64,000 nt of DNA, from the NCBI GenBank assembly GCA_036262075.1, contig DATAJO010000038.1, positions 7,935-71,934 of the forward strand. The letters are read 5' to 3'. This stretch comes from JACDBZ01 sp036262075. Its GTDB lineage: Bacteria; Chloroflexota; Limnocylindria; QHBO01. Within the stretch, counting starts at the first letter, position 1. Each line of letters begins with the position of its first letter. Of this stretch, positions 50,975 through 59,788 are shown piece after piece. Position numbers and translations under genes: made by a program. A model generated the notes under the pieces. The model saw only the letters and a program-made list of their open reading frames with translations. It made no database searches and was not told where the DNA came from.

Positions 50975-51340
50975 TCAGCGGTGCAGGATGCGTGCGGTCG
51001 TGGCGCGCCGCGTGCGCCACACCGCGTAGGCGGTCACGCCGACGCCGACGGCCGAGCCGACGGCACCGGTCACGAGGAGCCGGCCGGGATGGCGGAGCGC
51101 CCACGCGACCGGGTCGCGCGACGCGGACGGCATCGCCAGCCGGGCGCCGAGCCGCGCCTCGAAGCGCGGCGACACCGACGGCAGCGGCAGCGCCTGGCGC
51201 AGCCGCTCGGCGTGCTCGAGGAGGGAACGGTGCTGCGTGCCGAGTCCGGACGCGACGGCGGCGGCCGCGGCCGACTGCCCGGCCAGGATCTCGTCGACGG
51301 CACGATCCAGGCGCACGGGTACGGAGGGACTGGACGACAT
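50975..51340 (-). CDS. Small single-pass membrane protein downstream of an ECF sigma factor
   Basis: 121 residues: a soluble N-terminal part with a helical region (RLDRAVDEILAGQ...HAERLRQAL), the segment PSVSPRFEARLGARLA, and one membrane helix at about 85-105 with a basic C-terminus. The position after an ECF sigma gene and the N-in, single-helix layout resemble anti-sigma factors, although no zinc-binding HxxxCxxC motif is present. The ATG at 51340 has AGGAG 4 nt upstream; the ATG just before it (51343) is too close to that site. It is followed 15 bp later by accD. Confidence 0.65.
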   Translation of the reverse strand: MSSSPSVPVRLDRAVDEILAGQSAAAAAVASGLGTQHRSLLEHAERLRQALPLPSVSPRFEARLGARLAMPSASRDPVAWALRHPGRLLVTGAVGSAVGVGVTAYAVWRTRRATTARILHR

Positions 51341-51382
51341 CATGCTCCTGCAAACACCGCGGAGCCTGATACGTTACACGGC

Positions 51383-51498
51383 CTCCCGTCAGCCGGCGTG
51401 GGGGCCTCCCGTCAGCCGGCGTGGGGGTCTCCCGTCAGCCGGCGTGGGGCGCTCCCGTCAGCCGGCGTCGAGGCGCTCCCGTCAGCCGGCGTCGAGGC
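51383..51498. repeat. Five-fold 23-24-bp tandem repeat copying the end of the sigma gene
   Basis: CTCCCGTCAGCCGGCG recurs at 51383, 51406, 51429, 51452 and 51476. The last copy encodes the final residues and stop of the ECF sigma factor; the others repeat that end, stop codon included, downstream. The gap between the two genes (about 140 bp) consists mostly of this repeat. Confidence 0.85.
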
Positions 51499-52048
51499 GC
51501 TCGGCGAGGTCGCGCAGCGCCCGATGCTGGAGCACCCGCACGGCGCCCGCGCTGCGTCCGAGCACGTCGCCGATCTCCTTCGCCGAGAGGCCGTCCACGA
51601 AGCGCAGGACGAGTACCTGGCGGCGGTCCTCGGCCAGGCCGTCGAGGGCGCGCCGCACGCGCCGCGCCTCCTCGTCGCGCGTGACCCAGGCCAGGGGATC
51701 GGCCCCCGTGGCGGGCAGCGGATCGGCGTCGAGCGGCGCCGTGCGCTGGCGGCCGCGCGCCCGGAGCGCGTTGGCGAGCTGGTTGTGCGCGATCCGGAAC
51801 AGCCAGGCCCGGAACGACGCCCCCTCGTCGCGGAAGCCGCCGATCGCGCCGAGCGCGGCCACGAACGTGCGCTCGGTCACGTCCTCGGCGTCGTGGTGGT
51901 CGCCGAGGAGGTAGTAGCAGTAGCCGTACACGCGGTCGAGATAGCGGCGGTAGAGCGTGCCGAAGGCGGCCCGATCGGCCTGCGCGGCGCGGACGTCGGC
52001 GAGATCGGGGTCGTGCGAGCCGGGCTCGCGGTCGGGACGGAGGCTCAT
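51482..52048 (-). CDS. ECF-type RNA polymerase sigma factor
   Basis: 188 residues. Region 2: RAAFGTLYRRYLDRVYGYCYYLLGDHHDAEDVTERTFVAAL with the core-binding and -10 helices, FRAWLFRIAHNQLANALR. Region 4: LAEDRRQVLVLRFVDGLSAKEIGDVLGRSAGAVRVLQHRALRDLAERL. It is coupled to birA by an ATGA overlap and precedes the small membrane protein that may be its anti-sigma partner. Its place at the head of the acc/fab cluster suggests a link to envelope-lipid supply, by inference. Confidence 0.9.
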   Translation of the reverse strand: MSLRPDREPGSHDPDLADVRAAQADRAAFGTLYRRYLDRVYGYCYYLLGDHHDAEDVTERTFVAALGAIGGFRDEGASFRAWLFRIAHNQLANALRARGRQRTAPLDADPLPATGADPLAWVTRDEEARRVRRALDGLAEDRRQVLVLRFVDGLSAKEIGDVLGRSAGAVRVLQHRALRDLAERLDAG

Positions 52049-52836
52049 GCCGGCACCGCCGGGCGCAGGCGGGTGACCTCGCCGCTGCGGATCGTCATCG
52101 GCCCCTCGGCGGTGTCGACCACGAGCGCGCCGCTGGCGTCGAGGTCGACGGCGCGTCCGACCACGGTGGAACCGGCGGTGGCCACGCTCACGTCCGCGCC
52201 CAGCGTGCTGCAAGCGGCGCGGTAGCGAACGAGCGGGCTCTCCCCGGCCTCGAGCCCGACGAGCTCGGCGTCGAGGCTCGCGAGGAGCCGGCCCAGCAAT
52301 GCGACCCGGTCGACCGTCGTGCCGGCCAGGTCGCGCAGCGAGGTCGCCGTCGCGCGCAGCTCGGCGGGCATGGCGGCCACGATCCAGTTCGCGTTGATGC
52401 CGATGCCGACAACGGCCGAGTCGAGCCGCTCCCCGTCGACCGCGGTCTCGACCAGGATGCCGCCCAGCTTCCGGCCGTCGGGCGCCACGAGGTCGTTCGG
52501 CCATTTCAGCTCGACGCTCGCCACCGGCAGGCACGCGTCGCGCGCGGCGAGCGCCACGGCCAGCCCGAGCTGCCACGCGTCGCGCGCGGCGAGGCGCGGC
52601 AGGATGCCGACGCTGACGTAGAGGTTCACGCCCGGCGGCGACGCCCAGGTCCGGCCCCGGCGGCCGCGTCCGGCGACCTGCTCCTCGGCCACGACGGCCG
52701 TGCCGGGCCCGCCGGGGACCGCGAGCAGCGCGCGCGCGCGATCGTTCGTGGAGCCGATGCGCTCGTGGACCTCGATCGCGTGCCCCACCCGCCGTCCCGG
52801 GACGATGGCCGAGGCCCAGCCCGCAGCGCGTTCCAT
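52045..52836 (-). CDS. birA: Biotin--protein ligase
   Basis: 263 residues. It has GSTNDRARALL, the biotinyl-AMP loop GRGRRGRTW, SPPGVNLYVSV, LKWPNDLV and GRKLGGILVE, plus the C-terminal SH3-like domain. The N-terminal winged helix of E. coli BirA is missing, so it is a ligase without repressor function. It loads biotin onto AccB Lys124 made by the downstream cluster. A TATCGT box lies 6 bp before the ATG. Confidence 0.94.
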   Translation of the reverse strand: MERAAGWASAIVPGRRVGHAIEVHERIGSTNDRARALLAVPGGPGTAVVAEEQVAGRGRRGRTWASPPGVNLYVSVGILPRLAARDAWQLGLAVALAARDACLPVASVELKWPNDLVAPDGRKLGGILVETAVDGERLDSAVVGIGINANWIVAAMPAELRATATSLRDLAGTTVDRVALLGRLLASLDAELVGLEAGESPLVRYRAACSTLGADVSVATAGSTVVGRAVDLDASGALVVDTAEGPMTIRSGEVTRLRPAVPA

Positions 52837-52842
52837 GCGGAC

Positions 52843-52848
52843 ACGATA
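52843..52848 (-). promoter_or_regulatory. -10 box of birA, leaderless position
   Basis: TATCGT on the minus strand, exactly 6 bp before the ATG at 52836. Confidence 0.55.
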
Positions 52849-52888
52849 CCCCGCCCTCGGTCGCATCGGGCGGGTCCGGAGCGTGCGG

Positions 52889-52894
52889 TACACT
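52889..52894 (+). promoter_or_regulatory. -10 box of trpS, near-leaderless
   Basis: TACACT on the plus strand, 9 bp before the ATG at 52904. With the birA box it fills the 67-bp divergent gap. Confidence 0.55.
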
Positions 52895-52903
52895 CGCCGT
52901 CCG

Positions 52904-53929
52904 ATGAGCCAGACCCTCACCAGCGGTCCGGCGGCCGATCCAGCCGTGCGCGAGCGCGTGTTCAGCGGGATCCAGCCCTCCGGAGCGTCCCACCTCGGCA
53001 ACTACCTCGGGGCGCAGATGAACTACGTCGCGCTCCAGGATCGGTATGACGCGATCTACGCGATCGTCGACCTCCACGCGCTCACGACGGTCCATGACGG
53101 CGCCGAGCTCCGCCGGCTGAGCCACGAGATGGTGCTCGACCTCCTCGCCGTCGGCCTCGATCCGGACCGATGCGCCCTCATCCGCCAGTCGGACCTCCCC
53201 GAGCACACCGAGCTGGCCTGGATCTTCGACACCGTCACGCCGGTCAGCTGGGCCGAGCGCACGCCGACCTACAAGGAGAAGCGGGAGCAGGGCGTCGACA
53301 ACAGCCTCGGCCTGCTGACCTATCCGATCCTCCAGGCCGCCGACATCGTGCTGTACAAGGCGAGCCGGGTGCCCGTCGGCAGGGACCAGGCGGCGCACCT
53401 CGAGCTGTCGCGCGAGATCGTGCGCGCCTTCAACCGGCGCTACGGCGAGATCTTCCCGGAGCCGGAGCCGATCTTCACCGATGCGCCGACCGTGCTCGGC
53501 ATCGACGGGCGGATGAAGATGAGCAAGTCGGCCGGCAACACGATCCCGATCTTCGCCGAGCCGGACGAGATCCGGCGGCTGGTGATGAGCATGGTCACCG
53601 ACCCGCAGCGCATCAGGCGCACCGATCCAGGGCGTCCGGAGGTGTGCAACGTGTGCCAGCTGCATCGGTTCTTCGGTGGCGACTACCTCCAGATCCAGGA
53701 CGGCGAGCGCACCGCCCGCACCGGGTGCGTCGAGACGAAGCAGCTCCTGGCCGAGCGGATCATCGAGTTCTTCCGGCCGATGCGCGAGCGACGCGAGCGG
53801 CTCGCCGCCGATCCGCAGGTCGTGGAGGACACCCTGGCCGCCGGCGCCGCCGCCGTCCGTCCGATCATCGACGCCACGATGGCCGAGGTGCGCGCCGCCG
53901 TCGGCATCGGCCCCCGCCGCGAGGTGTAG
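52904..53929 (+). CDS. trpS: Tryptophanyl-tRNA synthetase
   Basis: 341 residues, class I. The HIGH-equivalent lies in SGIQPSGASHLGNYLG, the KMSKS loop in MKMSKSAGNTI, and DLHALT and LTYPILQAADI are typical for TrpRS. A CNVCQLHRFF segment is present in the C-terminal half. It charges tRNA-Trp. It precedes an AI-2E family gene by 5 bp, likely co-transcribed. Confidence 0.96.
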   Translation: MSQTLTSGPAADPAVRERVFSGIQPSGASHLGNYLGAQMNYVALQDRYDAIYAIVDLHALTTVHDGAELRRLSHEMVLDLLAVGLDPDRCALIRQSDLPEHTELAWIFDTVTPVSWAERTPTYKEKREQGVDNSLGLLTYPILQAADIVLYKASRVPVGRDQAAHLELSREIVRAFNRRYGEIFPEPEPIFTDAPTVLGIDGRMKMSKSAGNTIPIFAEPDEIRRLVMSMVTDPQRIRRTDPGRPEVCNVCQLHRFFGGDYLQIQDGERTARTGCVETKQLLAERIIEFFRPMRERRERLAADPQVVEDTLAAGAAAVRPIIDATMAEVRAAVGIGPRREV

Positions 53930-53934
53930 GACCC

Positions 53935-55188
53935 ATGGTCGGGCCGGCCGCCGGCCTCGGACCGCGCGAGCGGCGCTGGCTCGTCGTGTTCCTCGTGCTC
54001 GGCAGCGCCTACTTCGGCTTCCTCCTGGTCGAGCGCATCATCGGCCTCGTGGGCGGCTTCGGCCAGATCGTCCTCATCGTCTTCCTCGCCTGGCTGCTCG
54101 CCTTCGTCATGGCGCCGGTCGTCTCGGGGCTCGAGGAGCGCATCGGCCTGCCGCGACCGGTCGCGGTCATCGGCACCTACGTCGTCACCCTGGTCGTCAT
54201 CGGCTTCGCGCTGTTCTACACCGGTGCGGCGATCACCCAGCAGGTGGCCGAGATGGCCGAGAACTACCCGCAGACCGAGCGGAACATCCTGGCCACGCTC
54301 GCCGAGCTCGAGCGCAGCTTCGTCTTCGGCCGCCTGAGCGTCGACCTCACCGAGCTCTACGCCGGCGCCGTCGCCCAGCTCGAGGGCTTCGGCAGCGCGA
54401 TCGTCGAGCAGGCGCAGTCCATCGCCGGGGTGACGATCGCCGCGCTCGGCTCGCTGCTGCTCATCATCGTCCTGTCGCTCTACATGCTCATGGACTCGCG
54501 CCGCATCCTGGCCCGCATGCGGGCCGCGGTCCCGCGGCGCTACACCGACGAGGCCGAGCTGTTCGAGCGCTCCCTCGTCCGCGCCTTCGGCGGCTTCCTC
54601 CGCGCCCAGCTCGTGCTGGCCCTCATCCAGGCCGTGCTCGTCGCGGTGGTCGGGACGCTCTTCGGCATCCCCTACCTGTTCCTGTGGGGCACGCTCAGCG
54701 CGCTGCTCATGCTCATCCCGTTCTTCGGGCCGCCGCTCGCGCTCCTGCCGCCGATCGTCGGCGCCGTCCTGTTCACCGATGCGGCCATCCCGGTGACGCT
54801 CATCCTGCTCGTCGTCCAGACCGTGCTCGTCAACTGGCTCCAGCCGCGACTCATGCGCGGCGCCCTCGGCCTGCACCCGATCCTCGTCCTCGTCGGACTC
54901 CTCCTCGGCGCCCAGATCGCCGGGCTGTGGGGCGCGCTGTTCGGCATCCCGGTCATCGCCGTGCTGTGGGTGTTCGCCTCCTACGCCCTGTTCCGCACGA
55001 TCCCGAACGCGGCGCTCCCGGAGGGCGAGCGGCTGTCCGACGTCGAGGAGCACGTCATGGTCAGCGTGGCCAAGGAGCAGGTCGGCGACGAGACGCACCC
55101 CCACATCCACGTCACCCGCACGCGGCGCGCCGACGGGACGGAGCAGGTGGAGATCCGGACCGACCCGGTCAGCGACTCGAACCCCTGA
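53935..55188 (+). CDS. AI-2E/PerM family membrane transporter
   Basis: 417 residues with about eight helices, a long coil between helices 3 and 4 (NYPQTERNILATLAELERSF) and the family loop FFGPPLALLPPIVGA. The C-terminal cytoplasmic tail (about 55 residues) is charged. Members move small molecules or Na+/H+; naming after autoinducer-2 export does not prove substrate. It follows trpS closely and ends at a strong hairpin. Confidence 0.88.
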   Translation: MVGPAAGLGPRERRWLVVFLVLGSAYFGFLLVERIIGLVGGFGQIVLIVFLAWLLAFVMAPVVSGLEERIGLPRPVAVIGTYVVTLVVIGFALFYTGAAITQQVAEMAENYPQTERNILATLAELERSFVFGRLSVDLTELYAGAVAQLEGFGSAIVEQAQSIAGVTIAALGSLLLIIVLSLYMLMDSRRILARMRAAVPRRYTDEAELFERSLVRAFGGFLRAQLVLALIQAVLVAVVGTLFGIPYLFLWGTLSALLMLIPFFGPPLALLPPIVGAVLFTDAAIPVTLILLVVQTVLVNWLQPRLMRGALGLHPILVLVGLLLGAQIAGLWGALFGIPVIAVLWVFASYALFRTIPNAALPEGERLSDVEEHVMVSVAKEQVGDETHPHIHVTRTRRADGTEQVEIRTDPVSDSNP

Positions 55189-55194
55189 GCCGAT

Positions 55195-55214
55195 GCGGCC
55201 GCTGCCGCGGCCGC
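55195..55214. terminator. Hairpin between convergent transporter genes
   Basis: An 8-bp stem GCGGCCGC / GCGGCCGC with a TGCC loop, 7 bp after the AI-2E family stop and 20 bp before the oppF-like stop on the other strand. Confidence 0.5.
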
Positions 55215-55233
55215 CGGATGCCCCCGGGCCGCC

Positions 55234-56303
<1,070 letters not shown>

Positions 56304-56307
<4 letters not shown>

Positions 56308-57368
56308 CGCTGCAGGGCTCCCTCCAGGGCGGGGACGCGGTCGTGGTGCCAGCAGGCGACCTTGTGGCCGCCGCCGATGTCCTCCAGCGGCGGGACGTCC
56401 GTCGCGCAGCGCTCGGTGGCGAACGGACAGCGCGGATGGAACCGGCAGCCGGTCGGCGGGTGGAGCAGGTCGGGCGGCTCGCCCTCGAGCGGCGCGAGCT
56501 GGCGGCGCGGGCCGGTGATCGAGGGCGTCGAGCGCAGGAGCAGGTACGCGTACGGGTGGCGGGGGCGGGCGAACACGTCCGCGGTCGGTCCGTACTCGAC
56601 GAGCTTGCCGGCGTACATCACCCCGAGCGAGTCGGTCACCTCGGCGATGACGGCGATGTCATGGCTGATATAGATGATCGACATCCCGAGCTCGGCCTGG
56701 ATGCGCTTGAGCTCCTTGAGGATCTGGTCCTGGACGATGACGTCCAGGGCCGTCGTCGGCTCGTCGGCGATGATGAGCTCCGGACTGCACGACAGGGCCA
56801 TGGCGATCACGGCGCGCTGCCGCATGCCGCCCGAGAACTCGTGCGGGTAGCGGTCGAGCATCGCCGGCGGCAGGCCGACCGCCTGGAACAGCTTCTCCAT
56901 ATGGGCCCGCTGCTCGGCGTACGTCATGGCGCCGCGGTAGTGGGTGTCGAGGGCCTCGCGGATCTGGTCGCCGACCCGGTACACCGGGTTCCAGGAGTTC
57001 ATCGCGCCCTGGAACACCATGGCGATGTCCTTCCAGCGACGCTGGCGCATCTCCTCGGGGCTGAGCTCGAGGAGGTTCTCGCCGTTCAGCCGGATCTCGC
57101 CCTGCTCGTACGTGGCGTTCGACGGCAGCAGCCGCAGGAGCGACAGCGCGATCGAGGTCTTGCCGCAGCCCGACTCGCCGACGAGGCCGACCGCCTCGCC
57201 CTGGTGAACGGTGAACGACACGTCCTCGACCGCCGACACCTCGCCCGCCTTGATCTTGTAGTGCATGACCAGGCGGTCCACCTCGAGGAGTGGACGGGTC
57301 GGGTCGATCTGCCGGTTCTCGAGGCTCTCAAGCGAGAGCGCCGGCTCGTGCTCGAGCGTGCTCGTCAT
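56304..57368 (-). CDS. Oligopeptide ABC transporter ATPase, OppD/DppD type
   Basis: 354 residues. Walker A GESGCGKTS, signature FSGGMRQRAVIAMAL, Walker B LIIADEPTTALD and the C-terminal Cys motif CRFHPRCPFATERC. A 25-residue charged N-terminal extension is unusual. It overlaps the permease gene upstream and the OppF-type gene downstream, so stoichiometry is set by translational coupling. Confidence 0.93.
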
Positions 57369-58513
57369 CGGGCGCGGAGCCGCGGGTTGATGACCTCGTC
57401 CATGCCGCGCCCCACGAGGAAGAAGGCGAAGCACAGGAAGGACACGGCGAGGCCGGCCGGGAAGAGGAGCCACCAGTAGCTCGTGCCGCTGAGCAGGTAG
57501 CCGTTGTCGCGCGCGCTCTGGATCATCAGGCCCCACGTCATGTCGACGTTGAGGAGGCCGAAGAACGAGAGCGTCGACTCGATGGCGATCGCCTCGGTGA
57601 CGCCGAACATCATGAACAGGAAGCTCAGTGGCAGGACGTTCGGCACGATGTGGCGGAAGATGACGTGCCAGTCGCTGCCGCCGGCCACCTTGGCGGCGTC
57701 GATGAAGGCCTTGACCTTGATGGCCAGCGCCTGCGACTTCAGCACGATCGCCACGCCGCCGAACCCGGACAACACGCCGATCATGATGCCCAGGATCACC
57801 ATGTTCATCGAGAACATCGCGCTCAGCAGAATGAGCACCGGCAGGAGCGGCATGAGCAGGATGAGGTCGGCGAAGCGCATGAGCGCGTTGTCGACGAATC
57901 CGCCGAAGTAGGCGGCGACCGCGCCGATCGAGGTGGCGATCAGGACCGTGGTGATCGCGGCCACGGCGCCGAGGAAGAACGCCGCGCGCGTGCTGAACAG
58001 GAGCTGCGACATGATGTCACGGCCATGGACGTCGGTGCCGAGGATGTGCCAGTGCTCACCCTCGAACGTCGGCGGGGCCGGCTGGGTCGGGATCGTCACG
58101 ACCTGCCCGACCGTGACCATCGGATTGAGCTCGATGCGCGCCTGGTTGAGCTCGATCTGCGACGCCTCGTCGGTCAGGGCGCCGTTCTCGACCACGGTGA
58201 ACTCGGTCATCACGGCGTCGTAGCCGTCGACCGGGTCGTAGATCGCCGGATCCCAGACCGTGGCCATGAGGATCGGATGCGAGATGGCCATGACCGCGAA
58301 CAGGGCGATGAGGGCCAGGCCGAACATCCCCATGCGGTTCTGCCGGAACAGGCCCCAGGTGATGCCGAGCGATCGGCGCAGCAGGCGAAGCCGGATCCGC
58401 CACAGCGGCGTATGGGCCAGCCCCCGTCCACCGGTCAGCTCTCGGGCGCTCGCGCCGCTGGCCGGCACGCCGAGCTCGGCAGGATGCACGTTCTGGTCGT
58501 CGACGGTCGTCAT
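57365..58513 (-). CDS. Oligopeptide ABC transporter permease, OppC/DppC type
   Basis: 382 residues. A long cytoplasmic N-terminus, first helix (MGMFGLALIALFAVMAI), then a large external loop of about 90 residues, longer than usual, before HILGTDVHGRDIMSQLL and the five-helix core with the EAA-type loop AAKVAGGSDWHVIFRHIVPN. It forms the channel with the OppB-type permease. Confidence 0.93.
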   Translation of the reverse strand: MTTVDDQNVHPAELGVPASGASARELTGGRGLAHTPLWRIRLRLLRRSLGITWGLFRQNRMGMFGLALIALFAVMAISHPILMATVWDPAIYDPVDGYDAVMTEFTVVENGALTDEASQIELNQARIELNPMVTVGQVVTIPTQPAPPTFEGEHWHILGTDVHGRDIMSQLLFSTRAAFFLGAVAAITTVLIATSIGAVAAYFGGFVDNALMRFADLILLMPLLPVLILLSAMFSMNMVILGIMIGVLSGFGGVAIVLKSQALAIKVKAFIDAAKVAGGSDWHVIFRHIVPNVLPLSFLFMMFGVTEAIAIESTLSFFGLLNVDMTWGLMIQSARDNGYLLSGTSYWWLLFPAGLAVSFLCFAFFLVGRGMDEVINPRLRAR

Positions 58514-58523
58514 CAGTGCGTCC

Positions 58524-59681
58524 TCAAGCGATTCGGATCCGCGGATCGAGCACGGCGTAGAGGATGTCGGCCACGAGATGGCCGACGAGCGCGAGCACCC
58601 CGGTGATCGACAGGGCGCCCACCGCGAGTGGGATGTCGGACACGTTGATTGCCTGCAGGAAGATCAGCCCCATTCCGGGCCACGAGAAGATCGTCTCGGT
58701 CACGATACCGCCGCCGATGACGAACGACAGCGCCAGCACCAGCGACGTCGTCACCGGCAGGAGCGCGTTTCGCGCGGCGTGGCGATCGCGGATGACGCGG
58801 TCCGGCACGCCCTTCGCGCGGGCGGTCAGGATGTAGTCCTCGCCCAGCGTCTCGAGCATCGAGCCGCGGGTCAGGAGCATCGTCGCGCCGAAGGCCACGA
58901 GCGCCAGCGTGACGACCGGCAGGACCGTGTGGCGCGCGATGTCGAACACGTACGGCCATTCCGGACGCAGGTACCAGAAGCCGACGAGGGCGCCGACGGT
59001 GATGACCCCCGCGATCGTGGTCAGGCGGTCCTGGGTCACGAGGTTGTTCGCGATGCGCTTGATGACCAGCCGCGCCACGGTGTAGAGCACGACGGCCACC
59101 AGGGCGGAGAGGATCATGGCGAAGAAGATGTCGTTCGAGTCGTACGGCGAGCCCTGCCATACGTTCGAGTCGATGAAGCGGCCGATCGGGAACCAGCCGA
59201 GGAAGAACCCGAACAGCCACAGCATGACGATCGCGAACCAGGGGTAGAAGACCGTCTGCAGGAAGACCCCTGACACGATCAGGCTCTTCTCGGCGATCGC
59301 GCCGCGGCGCCAGGCGATGAGCTTTCCGGTCTTGAAGCCGAGCCAGAACGCGAGCAGCGTGGCGCTCAGGAACAACACCAGCGTGCGCGGCAGGGCCTGC
59401 CAGAGGACCGTCGAGACGTCCTGCGGGAAGCGGCTGAAGCTCACGCCCATCTCGCCGCGGAAGAAGTTCGTGATGTAGGTGACGTACTGGTTCAGGAGCG
59501 GCTGGTCGAGCCCGAGCCGCTCACGGAGCTCGAAGCGGGTCGCGAGCGGGATGTCCGGGTTCCCCACCAGCGTGTCGCTGATGTCACCGGGCATGGCCTG
59601 GAGCATCAGCCACACGATGCTGAGGAACACGACGAAGAGGACGGCCATCTGGGCCACACGTCCGACGAGGAATCTCACCAT
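58524..59681 (-). CDS. Oligopeptide ABC transporter permease, OppB/DppB type
   Basis: 385 residues. The family N-terminus (RFLVGRVAQMAVLFVVFLSIVWLMLQAMPGD) and the EAA loop ILTARAKGVPDRVIRDRHAARNALLPV are clear. An extra helical insert (about 170-240) makes it longer than E. coli OppB (about 306). It lies between the binding-protein gene and the OppC-type gene. Confidence 0.93.
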   Translation of the reverse strand: MVRFLVGRVAQMAVLFVVFLSIVWLMLQAMPGDISDTLVGNPDIPLATRFELRERLGLDQPLLNQYVTYITNFFRGEMGVSFSRFPQDVSTVLWQALPRTLVLFLSATLLAFWLGFKTGKLIAWRRGAIAEKSLIVSGVFLQTVFYPWFAIVMLWLFGFFLGWFPIGRFIDSNVWQGSPYDSNDIFFAMILSALVAVVLYTVARLVIKRIANNLVTQDRLTTIAGVITVGALVGFWYLRPEWPYVFDIARHTVLPVVTLALVAFGATMLLTRGSMLETLGEDYILTARAKGVPDRVIRDRHAARNALLPVTTSLVLALSFVIGGGIVTETIFSWPGMGLIFLQAINVSDIPLAVGALSITGVLALVGHLVADILYAVLDPRIRIA

Positions 59682-59735
59682 CTCCGCGGCCGTCCTTTCT
59701 GTCTGCGGGGGGTGAAGGGGAGTCTAGGGGATGGA

Positions 59736-59757
59736 GGGCGGTCCGTGCGGACCGCCC
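59736..59757 (-). terminator. Intra-operon hairpin after the peptide-binding protein gene
   Basis: A 9-bp perfect stem GGGCGGTCC / GGACCGCCC with a 4-nt loop, about 32 bp after the binding-protein stop and 55 bp before the permease start. Probably a partial terminator or mRNA stabiliser. Confidence 0.55.
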
Positions 59758-59788
59758 CCCATCGCTGAGCCGAGAGACGAAGGTCCGT

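Noticed and set aside
51482..53665. Single 727-codon protein including the ECF sigma factor
   Set aside because: Only the last 188 codons match a protein family; the upstream part is the out-of-frame shadow of birA and the antisense of trpS.
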